From positions 24,414,272 to 24,478,271 of the forward strand of contig CM034394.1 in assembly GCA_019925095.2 (NCBI GenBank): a DNA stretch of 64,000 nt. The letters run 5' to 3'. Shown here in pieces: positions 54,951-64,000 of this stretch (position 1 is its first letter; every line of letters starts with the position of its first letter). Origin of the DNA: Dendrolimus kikuchii. Its lineage: Eukaryota > Arthropoda > Insecta > Lepidoptera > Lasiocampidae. A model generated the notes under the pieces. The model had not been told where the DNA came from and made no database searches. It saw only the letters and a list, made by a program, of their open reading frames with translations. The position numbers and the translations under genes were made by a program.

Positions 54951-55799
54951 TCAAATATATTTTTTTTACACTATTTGAATTAATAATATTGAAATGTAAT
55001 TGACAGCCTATTATTTCATAATACCACCTGAATTCGTACAGTCCCTAATAACAGGGGTGCAAATTACAATAAGCTTTTTAAAAAAGGTTTTTAAATACAA
55101 GCTTTTGAGATCCTGGATATCATATAACTAACTCAGTAACTAAATCAGTACTAGTCATTAATTACTAACATAGACATAAGGAAAAACAAACTAATAACAT
55201 TATAGTGTGTATATTTGTATTACACTGTTTATTCGTGTATGTATATTTGTAATTGGACTGTGTTGTCTTGAAATAAATAAATTATTATTATTATATAGCA
55301 GCAGAGTGCTAGCCAAGACAAGTAAAACGAGCCCAAAGACGACGGGTCTATCTTGTTTAGTACAGGAGTTCCTATGGCCACCTTCCGACTCCATCAGATC
55401 AGCTCCATGGTACCATATTATTGCATTGTCACGCGTTATACATGTGCGTGCAAAATTTCAGCTCAATCCAAAACCGGGAAGTTGGTCAAATTTAACTTGC
55501 AAGATTTCACCCGAACTTACATACATCCATTACAAGTTAATAGAAAGCTTGTAAAAAGAAAACAATTTTTTCATATTTTAACTTGTAACTCTTAGGTTGT
55601 TTACAAACTAGATGCAGTCTGGCGCATCCATCATTGTTCACCGCGTGTAGGCGACATATGCGTCCGTAATCTATTTTACATGATACTAGGTCTTTTACCC
55701 GGCTCCATTCTCCCAAATTGTGTTACTCGACGAGGTTTACAATTTACGAGAATGTGGGTTCAGTGGAATATTGAGATAACAAACAGCTATATTATTTTA
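54951..55799. repeat. Short repeat pieces, mostly unassigned
   Basis: 55065-55130 is the inverted partner of 21040-21130. 55290-55560 (CAAAATTTCAGCTCAATCCA, then AAACCGGGAAGTTGGTCAAA) looks like a common insect dispersed repeat. No gene. Confidence 0.5.
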
Positions 55800-56170
55800 C
55801 GACGCTCGCGGACCGCGTTCGTAATACCGAAGTAAGAAAGAGAGTTGGGCTGAGAGAGAGTGTCGGGGTGAAGGTAAGGAAAGGAATGCTCCGGTGGTTC
55901 GGGCATGTGGAAAGAATGACTAAACGGATATACAATGCAAAAGTGGATGGATGCAGAAGTCGTGGAAGGCCACGACACACCTTCCATGATCAAATCGATC
56001 GTGTACTAGCAGAAGGTGATGTCAGGAGCCTTAAGAACAGACGAGTGTGCATGACAAGAGTTATGAATGTCAAAGAAGTAAGTGAGGTGTGTAAGAATAA
56101 GCCTAAATGGCGCTCTGTTGTTCGTGCCTACTCCGCAAGGGAACTGGCGTGAAGTTATGTATGTACGTAT
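55800..56170 (+). mobile_element. Family A RTE-like LINE copy 14
   Basis: Begins at the DARGPRS/RNTEVRKRV region and ends with the TATGTATGTACG tail. Twelve bases (HDERM codons) are deleted at about 55917 without losing the frame. Confidence 0.9.
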
Positions 56171-56510
56171 AATTTAAAGTAACATAATGTTGTACATATA
56201 TTTAATTAAAACAGTATTACACGAATAAAAATTTCAATAACTTTCTTGTCTTCTAAATACGTCAACAGAACACAATAGAAGCGCTTTAAAAACGTTTTTA
56301 CCCATTGTGCAGCATCCATCGACCGCTAACAATAGCGTGCCGTCCTCAATGTGCTAACACAACCCGCATTGTATTGCAATGTTTACAACCACGTGACCCG
56401 ATTACATACATCTATTGTTAAATGCATTTACTGACAAGATAACGTCATATTACACTCGACAATAATATGGAGGAAGGTACTAGACATGACATATGCCCAT
56501 TAAAAAGTAT
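56171..56510. other. Unassigned sequence
   Basis: No feature recognised. Confidence 0.4.
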
Positions 56511-56790
56511 ATCTACGCAGGAACAGAGTAAGAATAGAAATACCTGCGGCCGGGCGGCCTGTCGTAAGAGGCGACAAAACAACCCAAAGCCAGGTGGTAG
56601 GGCATTTGCCCGACTGGATGGCAACAACCTTGAGTTGTGTTTCGGCATTATTGACCAAGTTCCAGTGTCCCTTAAGAGAGCAGCAGCGCATTTGTAGCAC
56701 CTTTAGTGTTGCAAATGTCGATAGGCGATGGTAACCGCTTTCCATCAAGTGGGCTGTCTCCCTGTCTGATGAACTCCTGCAATAAAAAAA
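56511..56790 (+). mobile_element. Family B element with internal deletion
   Basis: Lacks about 30 bp of the TACCACCCCTGGTCTAAAGT block. Ends TGCAATAAAAAAA. Confidence 0.87.
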
Positions 56791-56829
56791 GGAACAGAGA
56801 AAGAATACAAATACCTGCGGCCGGGCGGT
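56791..56829 (+). mobile_element. Second family B head in tandem
   Basis: GGAACAGAGAAAGAATACAA then TACCTGCGGCCGGGCGGTC: the 5' part of another copy (same CAGAG variant as the upstream one), cut off after 39 bp. Confidence 0.8.
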
Positions 56830-56864
56830 CTTTTTAAATTGGGTATAGTGTTAATACTTCACAT

Positions 56865-57200
56865 CTGAAGAATATGCTGAATATGCAGCGAAGGACGCGG
56901 AAAGACCGGGTCAGCAACTCCCGCATCCGCGGCGGTCTTGATGTCCGTGACATAGCAGACAAACTGCAAGAGTGTCGCTTGCGTTGGTACGGCCACGTTT
57001 TACGGAGACCGGCTAATTATGTGGGGAACAAATGTCTAGCCATGCCGTCTCCGTCAGGTCCTGGTCGAAGGGGAAGACCCAAGAAATGTTGGCTTGACGT
57101 TGTGCAGGATGACATGCGTACCAATGGTCTCAAAACGGGGGATTCAAAAAACCGCGCGAAGTGGAGTAGAAAAAGTAGAAGAGTGAACGCTCCGAACGCA
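56865..57200 (+). pseudogene. RTE-type LINE C-terminus, another lineage
   Basis: Encodes KDRVSNSRIRGGLDVRDIAD, then LQECRLRWYGHVLRRP and GPGRRGRPKKCWLDVVQDDM, with an RAKWSRKSR ending. This is the RTE-type C-terminal architecture (LRW.GHV.R, GRP.K.W.D). The reading stays open into unrelated sequence to 57308. Confidence 0.85.
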
Positions 57201-57316
57201 TACTTCACTGCTGAAGAAATTAAATTGCAAGCTGTTGTGACGTTGGGAGAAGAGTCAGCTCCTTCTCCTTGGCCACAGAATAGGTTTAGGTGCGTCAATG
57301 AATTATAGAAAATAAT

Positions 57317-57895
57317 ACATACATACATAACTTCACGCCAGTTCCCTTGTGGGGTAGGCACGAACCACAGAGTGCCATTTAGGCTTATTCTTACACACCT
57401 CACTTGCCTCTTTGACATTCATAACTCTTGTCATGCAAGCTCGTCTGTTCTTAAGGCTCCTGACATCACCTTCTGCTAGTACACGATCAATTTGATCATG
57501 GAAGGTGTGTCGTGGCCTTCCACGACTTCTGCATCCATCCACTTTTGCATTGTATATCTGGTTAGTCATTCTTTCATCATGCACTCTTTCCACATGCCCG
57601 AACCACCGGAGCATTCCTTTCCTTACCTTCACCCCGACACTCTCTTTCAGACTAACTCTCTTTCTTACTTCGGTATTACGAACGCGGTCCGCGAGCGTCA
57701 CTCCGCAGATTTAGCGCAGTGCTCGCATCTCGACCGCGTTTACTCTACTTTCATGCTCTCTCTTCCATACCCAACTCTCGCATCCATACGTGAGCGTAGG
57801 TACCAGCACCGCGTTGTGTATGGCGAGCTGGGCCTTCTGGCTGAGGTTCTTAGCGCCTAGAAGTTTACGTAACGCTCCATTCACACTATTCCCCA
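57317..57895 (-). mobile_element. Family A RTE-like LINE copy 15, longest copy
   Basis: The most 5'-extended copy. Upstream frame (57896-57711) reads LVPTLTYGCESWVWKREHES then RVNAVEMRALR, the polymerase thumb region. A one-base change of frame near 57710 separates it from MTLADRVRNTEVRKRVS at 57701, which continues through LRWFGHVER and GRPRHTFHDQ to the stop at 57333. The element's function would be target-primed reverse transcription; no copy here retains the catalytic or endonuclease domains. Confidence 0.9.
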
Positions 57896-58184
57896 AATAG
57901 AAAATAATTATAGTACATAATGTGTTCCGTAATTACCGGTGGAGTTCTATGCACAAAAGACTACACTGGCCTATCGAAGGCTGGTAAACTCTTTAAGTCA
58001 AGTAGTTCCACAGCTCTAGTATTAGGTAGATCGGTAGTTGTCCTCGTCTGGAATATGTTGGTAGGTTTTCTTAGGCAAACTAAGGGTAGCCTTGGTCCTG
58101 GAGTTAGATGACGAAAATAGGCGCTTAGGTTTGATACAGTGTCCTCCGCTAGACAACTAAATCAACACAATTAATTATATTTTT

Positions 58185-58440
58185 TGACGGCCTCTGTGAT
58201 TGAGCGGGCTAAGCCTTTGCCGGCCTATCTCACTGCAACGCAGAGGCTCCGGGTTCGATTCCTGGCATAGTAAATTTCGGAAACGTATTTTCTCCGTTAT
58301 TTACTATGGTCTGGGTGTTTGGGATCGGCCCCAGAGTAGTCCGTTGTATATTACCCATAACACAAGCGTAACTTGCTTAATTTGGGGATATACAATTTGT
58401 GTTTGTCTGCCGATTATTATTTATTTAAATTATTGGACCT
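58185..58440 (+). mobile_element. Family H tRNA-derived SINE, copy 1
   Basis: tRNA-like head with A-box region GTGATTGAGCGGG and a perfect B box GGTTCGATTCC near 58252, then GTAAATTTCGGAAACGTATT, GGCCCCAGAGTAGTCCGTTG and an end at TGCCGATTATTATTTATTT. Confidence 0.88.
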
Positions 58441-58642
58441 AAAATGATGACAGGCATTAAACTACATTCCGCACAACTCTACAGGATTATACAAAAAAAA
58501 AAAATAAAAAAAAAATAGTTTTAACTAGTAGAACAGTTAAATATTACACCTATAGATAAGAAACTTAACCCAGCGGGAACACGTAGTTAATTTAATAAAG
58601 TTAAAGGAAGTTTTGAAACGTATGAAATAATATTTATATTTT

Positions 58643-58957
58643 CTGACCTAAGGTGCATATTGTTACAAATGCCACGTACTAACAACGGTGAAGGAAAACA
58701 TCGTGATGAAACCAGCACATCGAGATAACCAACGTGTCGAACATCTCAAGCCGCTTTTAACAAGCGGGGCGGTTCTGTTCGTTCCCCTTTAGTGGGAGGC
58801 CCAAGCCCAGCACTGGGACGTTTATGAGCTGTTATTATATTCCCAGCGTTGCCGCTTTTAACAAGCGGGGCGGTTCTGTTCGTTCCCCTTTAGTGGGAGG
58901 CCCAAGCCCAGCAGTGGGACGTTTATGAGCTGTTATTATATTCCCAGCGTTACTTGT
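58643..58957 (+). mobile_element. Family G SINE 3' body with 101-bp tandem duplication
   Basis: The head is missing. The CCGCTTTTAACAAGCGGGGC block starts at 58751 and again at 58852, 101 bp apart, with only about one difference (CAGCACTGGG versus CAGCAGTGGG). Confidence 0.9.
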
Positions 58958-60022
58958 TGACCCATTCGGGATATAGGTCTTTATATATCTCTTCAATCCT
59001 GACTAACACGAACTGTCAAGGTGTTTCTTTCTTTTTATGTATATTTTTTTTGTTCTGGTATATGAGATTGGAATAGGGGCGGTTGAATAGGGAAGAGGCA
59101 CGCGCAAGAAACATTATTACCTCAAGGCTAACCGTTTCACGCCGATATTTTGGGAGAGCGTGGTATCACACCAATCGAACCGGCCCTAAGAGCGGTAATC
59201 AAGACTATGATTCCAACATGAGTCTATAGAACGTCAGTACCTATAATTAGCAAAACGTATTAAAAATATTTGCTTATTTAAAACTATGAGGATGGTTTCG
59301 TAATTTGAAGCTTAAAAGTCTGCTGAAGTTACAGGCCTAGTGAATTTGCTTTAGGGCATTTGAAGCAATCCATCATGATATTGCAGCGAACGTCTCCGCT
59401 CCGAGATAATTCTGCACGGACAATATTTGTATAAGCCTCGTTGGACGGGTTGCAGAGGCCCATTGTACACTCCGATACGATACTCGTTCTGCAAATTTAT
59501 TTATTTCTTATAACAATAATAATATTTACGTCATGACTATAAGGTAGCAAGAAAAGAATGTAGTTTAACAGAAAATATAGACTGTGTAATATTGTTATTT
59601 AAGTTGATAATGTACTATTACGCTGAGGTTGTAATTAGTGTAAGATATAAAGTGTTGTCAATTAAACACATTAGCTATGACATGTATTTTATGTAGATCT
59701 GCGTATATTTTTTAGTCTTTTCCAGTACGATCTGAAATGAATAGACACTTTTGTAGTATAGTTATTTTAACCAAAGTATCGAATGATATTACTGTTGGAT
59801 TATTTTAACTGTTTTAAATCATGCTGAAGCCGACTTGTAGTAGTAGAGTTCACCGACACAGTATAGTGTTAGATTGTTTTGATATTTTTTTTTGTTAATT
59901 TAACTTTCATTTCATCTGATTTTAAGTATTGATATGCTTTCCCATGTTTATATTATTAAATTTTATTTTTCATCACGTATGCAATTGTTGTTGTAAAGTA
60001 ATAAATATCATTATAATATATA
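58958..60022. other. Unassigned sequence
   Basis: No coding region or clear repeat seen in about 1 kb; one of the least repeat-like parts of the window. Confidence 0.4.
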
Positions 60023-60033
60023 TAATAAATAAT

Positions 60034-60225
60034 TCTTCCACGATCAAATTGATCGTGTACTAGCAGAAGGTGATGTCAGGAGCCTTAAGAACAGACGAGC
60101 GTGCATGACAAGAGCTATGAATGTCAAAGAAGCAAGTGAGGTGTGTAAGAATAAGCCTGAATGGTACTCTGTTGTTCGTGCCTACCCCGCAAGGGAACTG
60201 GCGTGGAGTTATATATGTATGTATG
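60034..60225 (+). mobile_element. Family A RTE-like LINE copy 16, with TSD
   Basis: Begins TTCCACGATCAAATTGATCG and ends TATGTATGTATG. TAATAAATAAT flanks it at 60023-60033 and 60226-60236. Confidence 0.92.
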
Positions 60226-60236
60226 TAATAAATAAT

Positions 60237-60578
60237 ATGAATAATTAAAACACCACTTAACCCATTGTTGAACTACAGGATAGAGTAGTTAAAGCTGCAG
60301 AGTTTTTAAATGTATTTATTTATTAAGACCCAAATTTCAAAAAGCCGTAGAAAAATTTCACTTATTTCTTAACATTGACATGAACCCAAATATTTGTATT
60401 ACCATGTATAGGCGAAATACAGTGAGATAATTTGATTTTGTTACCATCTTATGTGCAACTACTAACTGTATTATTACAAATAAAAAATTATTAATTCAAC
60501 TTAATATGGAAATTGAAAGGCTACAATAAACTCTTTACCTGCACAAATTATAAGCAATGATATAAATATATTAGGAAG
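60237..60578. other. Unassigned AT-rich sequence
   Basis: No feature recognised. Confidence 0.4.
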
Positions 60579-60820
60579 ACGGCTTCTGTGGTTGAGCGGG
60601 ATAAGCCTTTGCCGGCCTACCTCACTGCAACGCAGAGGCTCCGGGTTCGATTCCTGGTATAGTAAATTTCGGAAATGTATTTTCTCCGTTATTTATTATG
60701 GTCTGGGATAGGCCCCAGAGTAGTCCGTTGTATATTACCCATAACACAAGCGTAACTTGCTTAATTTGGGGATATACAATATGTGTGCTTGTCTGCCGAT
60801 TATTATTATTAAAAAAAAAC
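60579..60820 (+). mobile_element. Family H tRNA-derived SINE, copy 2
   Basis: Perfect A box TGGTTGAGCGG near 60590 and B box GGTTCGATTCC near 60645. Nine bases (GTGTTTGGG-type) present in copy 1 are missing. It ends TGCCGATTATTATTATT. Confidence 0.9.
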
Positions 60821-61315
60821 TTCTGGGCTCCAATTCTGCTATTATAACAGTGTCAAAATGGCTAATCACTGAAGTCATAACAGCACTACAATTAATGCTT
60901 TTCCATACAAAATCAATACTATTATCGTCCTGTTACAACGACAGTGGACGACTATTCTTGAATTATTGTAACATCAGAATCGGTTCTCTATGTAAGGCCT
61001 TATTAATCGTGTGACAGTGGAAACGCACATTCTTACTTCCGCAACAACAATCTCTAAATTTCGGGGAACCCCTTTCTTAAGTAATGTACTGTTACCCCTT
61101 GTGTTTCAACAGATAAAATATTTCCAGACATCAAAATTTATCTTCTTGTTACTTAAAGACATAAATAAAATTTTTATTACAAAAGACACTAAGAAGTAAA
61201 ACAGGAATAAATAACGTCGTAGCATCAACGTCTTGACTTTTATTGGCAAGGTATTTGACAAGATCTATTTGTCATGAAACCTATCCGATTTTCAGTGTTA
61301 AATCCTGGTTACCTT
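60821..61315. other. Unassigned sequence
   Basis: Short plus-strand frames only; nothing recognised. Confidence 0.4.
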
Positions 61316-61330
61316 AGGAGCGGTCCGCTT

Positions 61331-61853
61331 CACTGCTCCGCTCCCGCCAAAGGAGGACGCGTCGGCGCCGGAGGGCCAGCCAGGACCTTCGGCCACCGTA
61401 AGCGGCCGGCGCGGGTGGGGCCTCTTAGGGTATAGAGGTTCTCACTCACCTGCACATGCCGTCGAGATGGGGGCGTGGCGTGTTCCGCGCGCGCTCACCT
61501 CTTCTCCTGTGGGGCGAGTTACAGACCGCCCCACGCCTAGAGAGACTGAAGATTCCGGGGGAAAAGTAGTCCCCCGGCAGTGGAAGAGGCCTCGCGGGGC
61601 CTACGCCTGCCAGGGCTGCGGAGAGGCCGGGTCATATACCCGTAGCCCTGGCATAAGGCGAAGAATGGAACACCCAGGGGTTTTAGTGGGTATCCCTAAC
61701 CGGGAGTGGCAATAACATGGCACCAGTTCTGACTGGGCATGCTAGTGTCACCCCCGATCTGGCGAATCCCACACTAGGTCGCGAATTATCCCCCCAAGGT
61801 TCTGCCCTTGTCGCGGCTTAGTGCTCAATCGGATTTCCCCTGGTTAAAAAAAA
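61331..61853 (+). mobile_element. GC-rich poly(A) retroposon with perfect 15-bp TSD
   Basis: AGGAGCGGTCCGCTT at 61316-61330 and 61854-61868 flanks a 523-bp insert ending in TTCCCCTGGTT plus nine A. Strikingly GC-rich. An 82-codon frame (61467-61715) contains CQGCGEAG, a weak zinc-finger-like hint, but no known family. Contains GGGGTTTTAGTGGGTATCC. May be the 5'-truncated end of a LINE or a non-autonomous derivative. Confidence 0.85.
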
Positions 61854-61970
61854 AGGAGCGGTCCGCTTTAAAGCGCGGAGTCTTTAGCATCCCTTTCTTT
61901 TTTAATTTATCTCCTGACAATCAAGTGCGTCAGGGTATTTATTTCTTTCCCAGGACTGTTTAAATTTCAT

Positions 61971-62208
61971 GAGTACAGCAGACAGGTAGACGCCCCACTT
62001 GATGGAAAGCGGTTACCATCGCCTATGGACATTTGCAACACCAAAGTTGCTACAAATGCGTTGCTGCTCTCTTAAGGGAGACTGAAACCTGGTCACTAAT
62101 GTCGGAACATAACACAAGGTTAACCTACTCTGGACCAGGGGCGGTTGCCATCCAGTCGAGCAATTACCCTACCACCTCGCTGTGGGTTGTTTTGTTCCTA
62201 CACGGATA
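61971..62208 (-). mobile_element. Family B element, partly deleted
   Basis: Lost the GCCTCTTACGACAGGCCGCC block, joining TGTTTTG directly to the TTCCTACACGGATAA head. The tail lacks the T-run. Confidence 0.83.
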
Positions 62209-62215
62209 ATAACTA

Positions 62216-62306
62216 GCATTTTTGGTGTTATAAATTTCCGTAGGCGATGATAGCCGCTCTCCATCAGGTGGTCCATCTGCTGTCTGCTGAACTCATGCAA
62301 TAAAAC
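62216..62306 (+). mobile_element. Family B/LINE tail fragment, opposite orientation
   Basis: TTTTGGTGTTATAAATTTCC, TAGGCGATGATAGCCGCTCT and CTGAACTCATGCAATAAAAC: the 3' tail only, 8 bp from the head of the previous copy. Confidence 0.75.
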
Positions 62307-62367
62307 AACTAATCCGGTCTACTTACCACAGTAATCTTAATAAGATGTACTTTTGAATAACAATGTA

Positions 62368-62737
62368 AATACATGCATACATACAAAGCTTCACGCCAGT
62401 TCCCTTGCGGGGTAGGCACGAACAACAGAGCGCTATTTAGGCTTATTCTTACACACTTCACTTGCTTCTTTGACATTCATAACTCTTGTCATGCACGCTC
62501 GTCTGTTCTTAAGGCTCCTGACATCACCTTCAGCTAGTACACGATCAATTTGATCATGGAAGGTGTGTCGTGGCCTTCCACGACTTCTGCATCCATCCAC
62601 TTTTGCATTGTATATCTGTTTAGTCATTCTTTCATCATGCATTCTTTCCACATGCCCGAACCACCGGAGCATTCCTTTCCTTACCTTCACCCCGACACTC
62701 TCTTTCAGACCAACTCTCTTTCTTACTTCGGTATTAC
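62368..62737 (-). mobile_element. Family A RTE-like LINE copy 17, with TSD
   Basis: Spans from the RNTEVRKRVG codons to the 3' tail. GAATAACAATGTA is duplicated at 62355-62367 and 62738-62750. One base change ends the reading early at 62433. Confidence 0.93.
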
Positions 62738-62750
62738 GAATAACAATGTA

Positions 62751-63184
62751 TATTTAAATAAAACCTTATATAAAATGCAAACTCGTAAAACACAAATATT
62801 TAATCAACTAAAATCCCTCAAGTCGACTTGTCTAAATAGAAATCCATTTAGACTGTTCTAAAACAAACCACATTTACAAAAAAATGCAGTAATTGTGTTG
62901 ATACGAATCTACTGCCATTTTGTTATATTGTTTTTGCGCCTATCTGGCGGGAATGGCTTTTGAAAGCTTCCCAGTTTGTTTTCATACATTTCTGGAACGA
63001 AATTTAGGAACATCTTTTGTGAACATAATATTTTCTTAAGTTTTCCCGACTTGTATACTGTTCGCGTTGCTTTATTTAAAATCCTGTCCTATCAAATAAA
63101 CATAAATAATTATTTTAACTTAATTAGATTAAACTATACAATAAATTAAATTTAAAATGAACATAAAATTAAAAATTAAATACT
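62751..63184. other. Unassigned AT-rich sequence
   Basis: 63025-63060 has ATATTTTCTTAAGTTTTCCC, similar to 29447-29465 and 25665-25680, a shared dispersed-repeat piece. Confidence 0.45.
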
Positions 63185-63630
63185 ACTATAACATATTTAC
63201 ATGTAAAAGATGTAGTCCAGATCGCTGTGGGTGGGGAGCGTTCCCAAAATGCTGGCCGCATTCTCCCGTTGTATGGCAACGCTTATTCGTTGCCCTAAAT
63301 ATAGGCCAGCCCTTTGGCCACGCGAGACTTCTTTCAATCGCCTTGAAAGGTCTCGATAAAGTTGATAAGCCTCACGTCCCCATGGCCCCAAAGTCTCAAT
63401 CCCGAAAGCCACAAATATGTTTCCTCACTGATGGATGGATATTTGCGTGTGGCAGCACCTCCGGCAGTGACGGCTATATTTGGAAGATGGGAAGCTGCCA
63501 ACGTATCAACACACGTTGCGTCCCATACTAAGGGGCGTCCCATCTTCCAAGGTACCAACGACATTCCTATCAAATTATTTCCACAACTACCCGCTTTCCT
63601 AACCGCGTTATCCAATCACCTTTCTCCAGC
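63185..63630 (-). pseudogene. LINE remnant carrying an RT-associated nuclease-like C-terminal domain
   Basis: Two overlapping minus-strand frames complement each other. The first reads [20 protein letters not shown], then [10 protein letters not shown] and [12 protein letters not shown]; the second, after a frame change near 63410, reads [15 protein letters not shown] and AGLYLGQRISVAIQRENAAS before ILGTLP. This pattern (WD.T.VDTLA..., then ...AG..L.QR.S.AIQ.GNA..ILGT) is one I recall from the ends of LINE-like polyproteins in many invertebrates, and could be a PD-(D/E)XK-type fold (inference). A few residues before KYPS seem deleted. Confidence 0.65.
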
Positions 63631-63952
63631 CGCCATCTTCCGTTCTATACGACTATACTTGTCGTACTTACCTCTGTACTAATACTGCTCGTCTTTAAGA
63701 GTCAGTCTGCTGTCGACCCTCGTACGACAACCCGCACATTTTTTCCGCCACAACTTGCCTATAATTGCAGTTATACTGCGCCGCGTGAGACAAGCATGAA
63801 GATTTGCTTCAAGGCTCATGTCATGGTGATCAGCACGCATAGTTCATGCAGCCCAGAGGCACGAAGGTTTCTTTCTTTCCATGCCAGCAATCCTACCACC
63901 GCCATTTGGATACGTATTCAGTCCCTAATACTGGGCTGTCGCCTTGATATAT

Positions 63953-64000
63953 ACATAATAAAACTACGTTTTAACAGTTTTAAGCGCGGTAGTTTATTTG
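63953..64000 (+). repeat. Family N repeat start, copy 2 (runs off window)
   Basis: ACATAATAAAACTACGTTTT, then AACAGTTTTAAGCGCGGTAG, with few differences from 45522-45570. Confidence 0.7.

Noticed and set aside
58250..58262. Possible genuine tRNA genes at the family H and G heads (also 19951, 60590)
   Set aside because: Good A and B boxes but no closed acceptor stem, and the same SINE body follows in every copy; they are SINE heads.

Overview
The window is a TE-dense, AT-rich stretch of an animal genome, most likely a moth or butterfly (inferred from the repeat families and the insect-type LTR element; not provable from this sequence alone). I found no convincing host protein-coding gene. The one possible host feature is a CpG-rich promoter-like segment ending in a perfect 5' splice site near 28.4-28.7 kb.

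Left end (1-6.4 kb): a minus-strand Ty3/gypsy-class LTR retrotransposon. Gag (4190-5221) and pol (1-4196, running off the window) are both open. Gag and pol overlap through a canonical T_TTA_AAC slippery heptamer, followed after 7 nt by sequence that folds as an H-type pseudoknot. Five in-frame 54-bp repeats separate the shift site from the protease. A primer binding site complementary to tRNA-Leu and the inner edge of the 5' LTR lie at 5808-5830.

Rest of the window (6.4-64 kb): layered repeats. (1) Seventeen 5'-truncated copies of one RTE-like LINE (family A) with TATG-type 3' tails, many with intact 10-14 bp target-site duplications and one with a twin-priming inversion. (2) About 25 copies or fragments of a roughly 300-bp poly(A)-tailed element (family B) whose 3' tail matches that of an autonomous LINE remnant at 30.8-31.1 kb. 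(3) Two tRNA-derived SINE families with clear A and B boxes (G and H). (4) Five solo-LTR-like repeats (family I). (5) Short elements starting ACTAGC (families D and M), one carrying a 117-bp internal tandem array. (6) Families E and F. (7) DNA-transposon remnants: hAT-like with an 8-bp TSD, pogo-like, and long-inverted-repeat foldback elements. (8) Two poly(A) retroposons of unrecognised type with perfect 14- and 15-bp TSDs. (9) Two unrelated tandem arrays (157 bp and 117 bp). (10) C-terminal ORF remnants of several other LINE clades.

Many insertions are nested, so the relative order of activity can be read directly. The pattern suggests an intergenic or heterochromatin-like region still receiving insertions; there is no cellular pathway to reconstruct.
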